Source: UBA3941 sp002385665 (lineage in GTDB: Bacteria; Bacillota; Clostridia; Caldicoprobacterales; UBA3941). Taken from it: a stretch of 64,000 nucleotides of DNA. Made by a program: the position numbers and the translations under genes. This document shows positions 62,617 through 64,000 of the stretch, piece by piece (position 1 is the first letter of the stretch; each line of letters opens with the position of its first letter). Under the pieces are notes generated by a model that worked only from the letters and a program-made list of their open reading frames with translations, had not been told where the DNA came from and did not search any database. The stretch is taken from positions 248,001 through 312,000 of the forward strand of contig JBMNFJ010000017.1 of the NCBI GenBank assembly GCA_050949255.1, written 5' to 3'.

Positions 62617-63639
62617 ATGTTTATACCAAAAAGGATTCTGTTTATGAAAGGGTCGCTGGATTATCAGGTAGGAAGGCAGATTCATGCTTACTTTAAAGAT
62701 AACAGCAAAGTAGAAATAATTGAGCTAGGGAACCACGGAATCAAAAAGAACATACCAGGAGATGACATTTCCGAATTCTATCGACATGGCAAAAGGACCC
62801 TGGTAGTAGGAATTAGAAGAGGCATGAAGTTTCAGTCCTGCAAGCCTTCTGCTCACTATCAGCTCCCTCTGCTGTCAGGCTGCATCGGACAGTGTGAATA
62901 CTGCTATCTGAACACAAATCTTGGAGACAGACCTTATATGCGGGTCAACGTAAATGTGGATGAAATCCTGGAACAGGCGGGGAAGAACATCGAAGAAAGA
63001 CTGCCCGAGGTAACAATATTTGAAGGCTCTGCTACATCAGATCCCATACCTGTTGAACCCTATACCCATTCCCTGAAGCAGGCCATTCAATACTTCAGCA
63101 AAACCGAAAAGGGTAGATTCCGATTCGTAACTAAATATACAGATGTTGATACCCTCCTGGATGTTAATCATGGTGGTCATACGGAGGTTCGTTTTACCCT
63201 GAATACAGACAGGGTGATTCAAGACTTTGAAAATGGAACACCCCTGATGTCAAAACGAATCGAAGCTGCAAGAAAAATCATGTCCGCCGATTATCCCACC
63301 GGCTTTCTCATTGCTCCAGTCTTTTTATATGATCATTGGCAAGATGATTACAAAAATCTACTGTTAGAACTAAAAGATATTATTCCAAAAAACACAAGTT
63401 ATCCTGTTACGTTTGAGGTAATATCCCACAGGTACACTCCGAGAGCAAAAAACATAATAACCAAGATTTTCCCCGATACAAAACTACCCATGGAGGATGA
63501 AGAAAGAACATACAAATATGGACAATTTGGCTACGGAAAGTATACCTACCGCAAAGAAGAGCTGGAAGAGATCAAGTCTTTCTTTAAGAAAGAGATTCCC
63601 GCTGTATTTCCAGATGGAGTAGTTAAATATATTATTTAA
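62617..63639 (+). CDS. splB: Spore photoproduct lyase family radical SAM protein
   Basis: A 340-aa protein, full SPL length. The radical SAM cluster CIGQCEYC (Cys89, 93, 96) follows FQSCKPS. FVTKYTD, EVRFTLNTD and SKRIEAA match SplB order. In SplB a conserved cysteine (Cys141 in Bacillus subtilis) donates hydrogen within a CTSD motif; here the aligned segment is ATSD (Ala139-Asp142), so this cysteine is missing. It may repair thymine spore photoproduct with another donor or do a different reaction. GGTGG lies 9 nt before the ATG. Confidence 0.85.
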   Translation: MFIPKRILFMKGSLDYQVGRQIHAYFKDNSKVEIIELGNHGIKKNIPGDDISEFYRHGKRTLVVGIRRGMKFQSCKPSAHYQLPLLSGCIGQCEYCYLNTNLGDRPYMRVNVNVDEILEQAGKNIEERLPEVTIFEGSATSDPIPVEPYTHSLKQAIQYFSKTEKGRFRFVTKYTDVDTLLDVNHGGHTEVRFTLNTDRVIQDFENGTPLMSKRIEAARKIMSADYPTGFLIAPVFLYDHWQDDYKNLLLELKDIIPKNTSYPVTFEVISHRYTPRAKNIITKIFPDTKLPMEDEERTYKYGQFGYGKYTYRKEELEEIKSFFKKEIPAVFPDGVVKYII

Positions 63640-63725
63640 GCAAGGTTCATAGTCATGATCTGTCTATATTGGAGTACAACACGCCACCATAAGCGGATAC
63701 GAGGGAGTATCTGAGCCGGGGTAAA

Positions 63726-63757
63726 TTGATTTGTTAGGTCTCTCTGTCCTAAATCAA
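63726..63757. terminator. Hairpin at convergent gene ends
   Basis: TTGAT..TTAGG pairs with CCTAAATCAA (9-nt loop, small bulge), overlapping the stop codon of the SDR gene and about 90 nt past the SPL stop. No U-run; possibly a weak bidirectional terminator. Confidence 0.4.
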
Positions 63758-64000
63758 CCTATCCTTGCGTAAGCCTGCAGTCATAAAACGCCATGCCGCC
63801 TTTCTGTTTGTTAGCCAGGCAATCTGAACACCGTTTTTTGTGTTGTTAATTATTCTGGGTATAAAAAACTTAGCCACGGTTTCGGGCTTATCTGCCAATA
63901 TGTTGAACAGCTTTCTGAATTTTTCGTCCGAGATGACTTCAGACTGCTCACCGTCGGGGGTCTTTGTGATGAAATCAGTCAGCATCATCCCCGGAGATAA
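63749..64000 (-). CDS. SDR-family oxidoreductase, C-terminal part only (cut by window edge)
   Basis: The frame stays open to the window end, so the ATG at 63988 is internal. The segment LSPGMMLTDFITK is the SDR motif after the active site (PGxxxT). FNILADKPETVAKFF and AWLTNRKAAWRFMTA resemble the C-terminus of a chlorophyllide-b-reductase-like SDR subgroup found in clostridia. The catalytic Tyr-Lys and cofactor motifs would lie beyond the window. Confidence 0.7.
   Translation of the reverse strand, partial: LSPGMMLTDFITKTPDGEQSEVISDEKFRKLFNILADKPETVAKFFIPRIINNTKNGVQIAWLTNRKAAWRFMTAGLRKDRLI

Noticed and set aside
62386..62685. 99-codon minus-strand frame
   Set aside because: It overlaps the start of the SPL-family gene on the opposite strand and has no ribosome site or recognisable motif.
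1..64000. CRISPR array, rRNA, tRNA, prophage or intact transposase
   Set aside because: No regularly spaced repeats, no rRNA or tRNA-like sequence, and no integrase, capsid or transposase translation was found on either strand.

Overview
The window comes from a low-to-moderate GC, endospore-forming anaerobic Firmicute, most likely a member of the Clostridia. Supporting signs are Gram-positive style ribosome sites (GGAGG and GGGGG), frequent GTG and TTG starts, heavy use of AGG/AGA and ATA codons, a T-box leader, preQ1-I and NiCo riboswitches, lipoprotein-anchored binding proteins, a spore photoproduct lyase family protein, meso-DAP dehydrogenase, and the HtrA/YycJ/RlmH neighbourhood typical of Firmicutes. 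The genus cannot be fixed from the sequence alone. Most genes lie on the minus strand. No rRNA, tRNA, CRISPR array, phage or intact insertion sequence is visible.

Layout. 1-3.1 kb: edge-truncated glucoamylase-like gene and two LolD/MacB-type ABC ATPases without a permease, one of them carrying a C-terminal AbrB-like domain. 3.3-7.2 kb: small membrane protein, two tandem PHP-domain proteins and the YhaM exonuclease. 7.4-11.5 kb: queT with a preQ1-I riboswitch, then ileS with a complete T-box leader. 11.6-20.4 kb: AEC transporter, asnS, ddh, HD protein, ung, a PhnP-like phosphodiesterase with an organophosphate-type MFS transporter, and a methyltransferase. 20.9-26.8 kb: TPR-Arr rifamycin ADP-ribosyltransferase, a degenerate RlmH paralogue, and a nucleoside-salvage operon (membrane-bound XRE regulator, nucleoside hydrolase, ribokinase, URO-D family protein). 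27-29.9 kb: a TrpXYZ-like ABC transporter. 30-40.9 kb: a cell-envelope block with rlmH, CPBP protease, HtrA, YycJ, MurA, two membrane metallopeptidases, a LysM-G5-M23 hydrolase and an orphan histidine kinase. 41.3-50 kb: ABC exporter with a solute-binding lipoprotein, then small accessory genes including one frameshifted gene. 50-58.7 kb: glycoside hydrolases (GH35/42-like, GH38, GH3), interrupted by a NiCo-riboswitch-controlled cation exporter. 59-64 kb: polar amino-acid ABC transporter, flavodoxin-like reductase, SPL-family radical SAM protein and an edge-truncated SDR.

The most unusual signal is a pair of RlmH homologues with complementary defects. The copy at 30.0 kb keeps the SAM-binding knot but lacks the conserved C-terminal tail. 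The copy at 21.6 kb keeps the tail but has lost the SAM-binding motif. RlmH builds its active site from two protomers, so a heterodimeric methyltransferase is a testable possibility. Other points of interest are the SPL-family protein without the usual hydrogen-donor cysteine, the ABC-AbrB fusion, a 45-bp dispersed intergenic repeat, and two decayed gene fragments.
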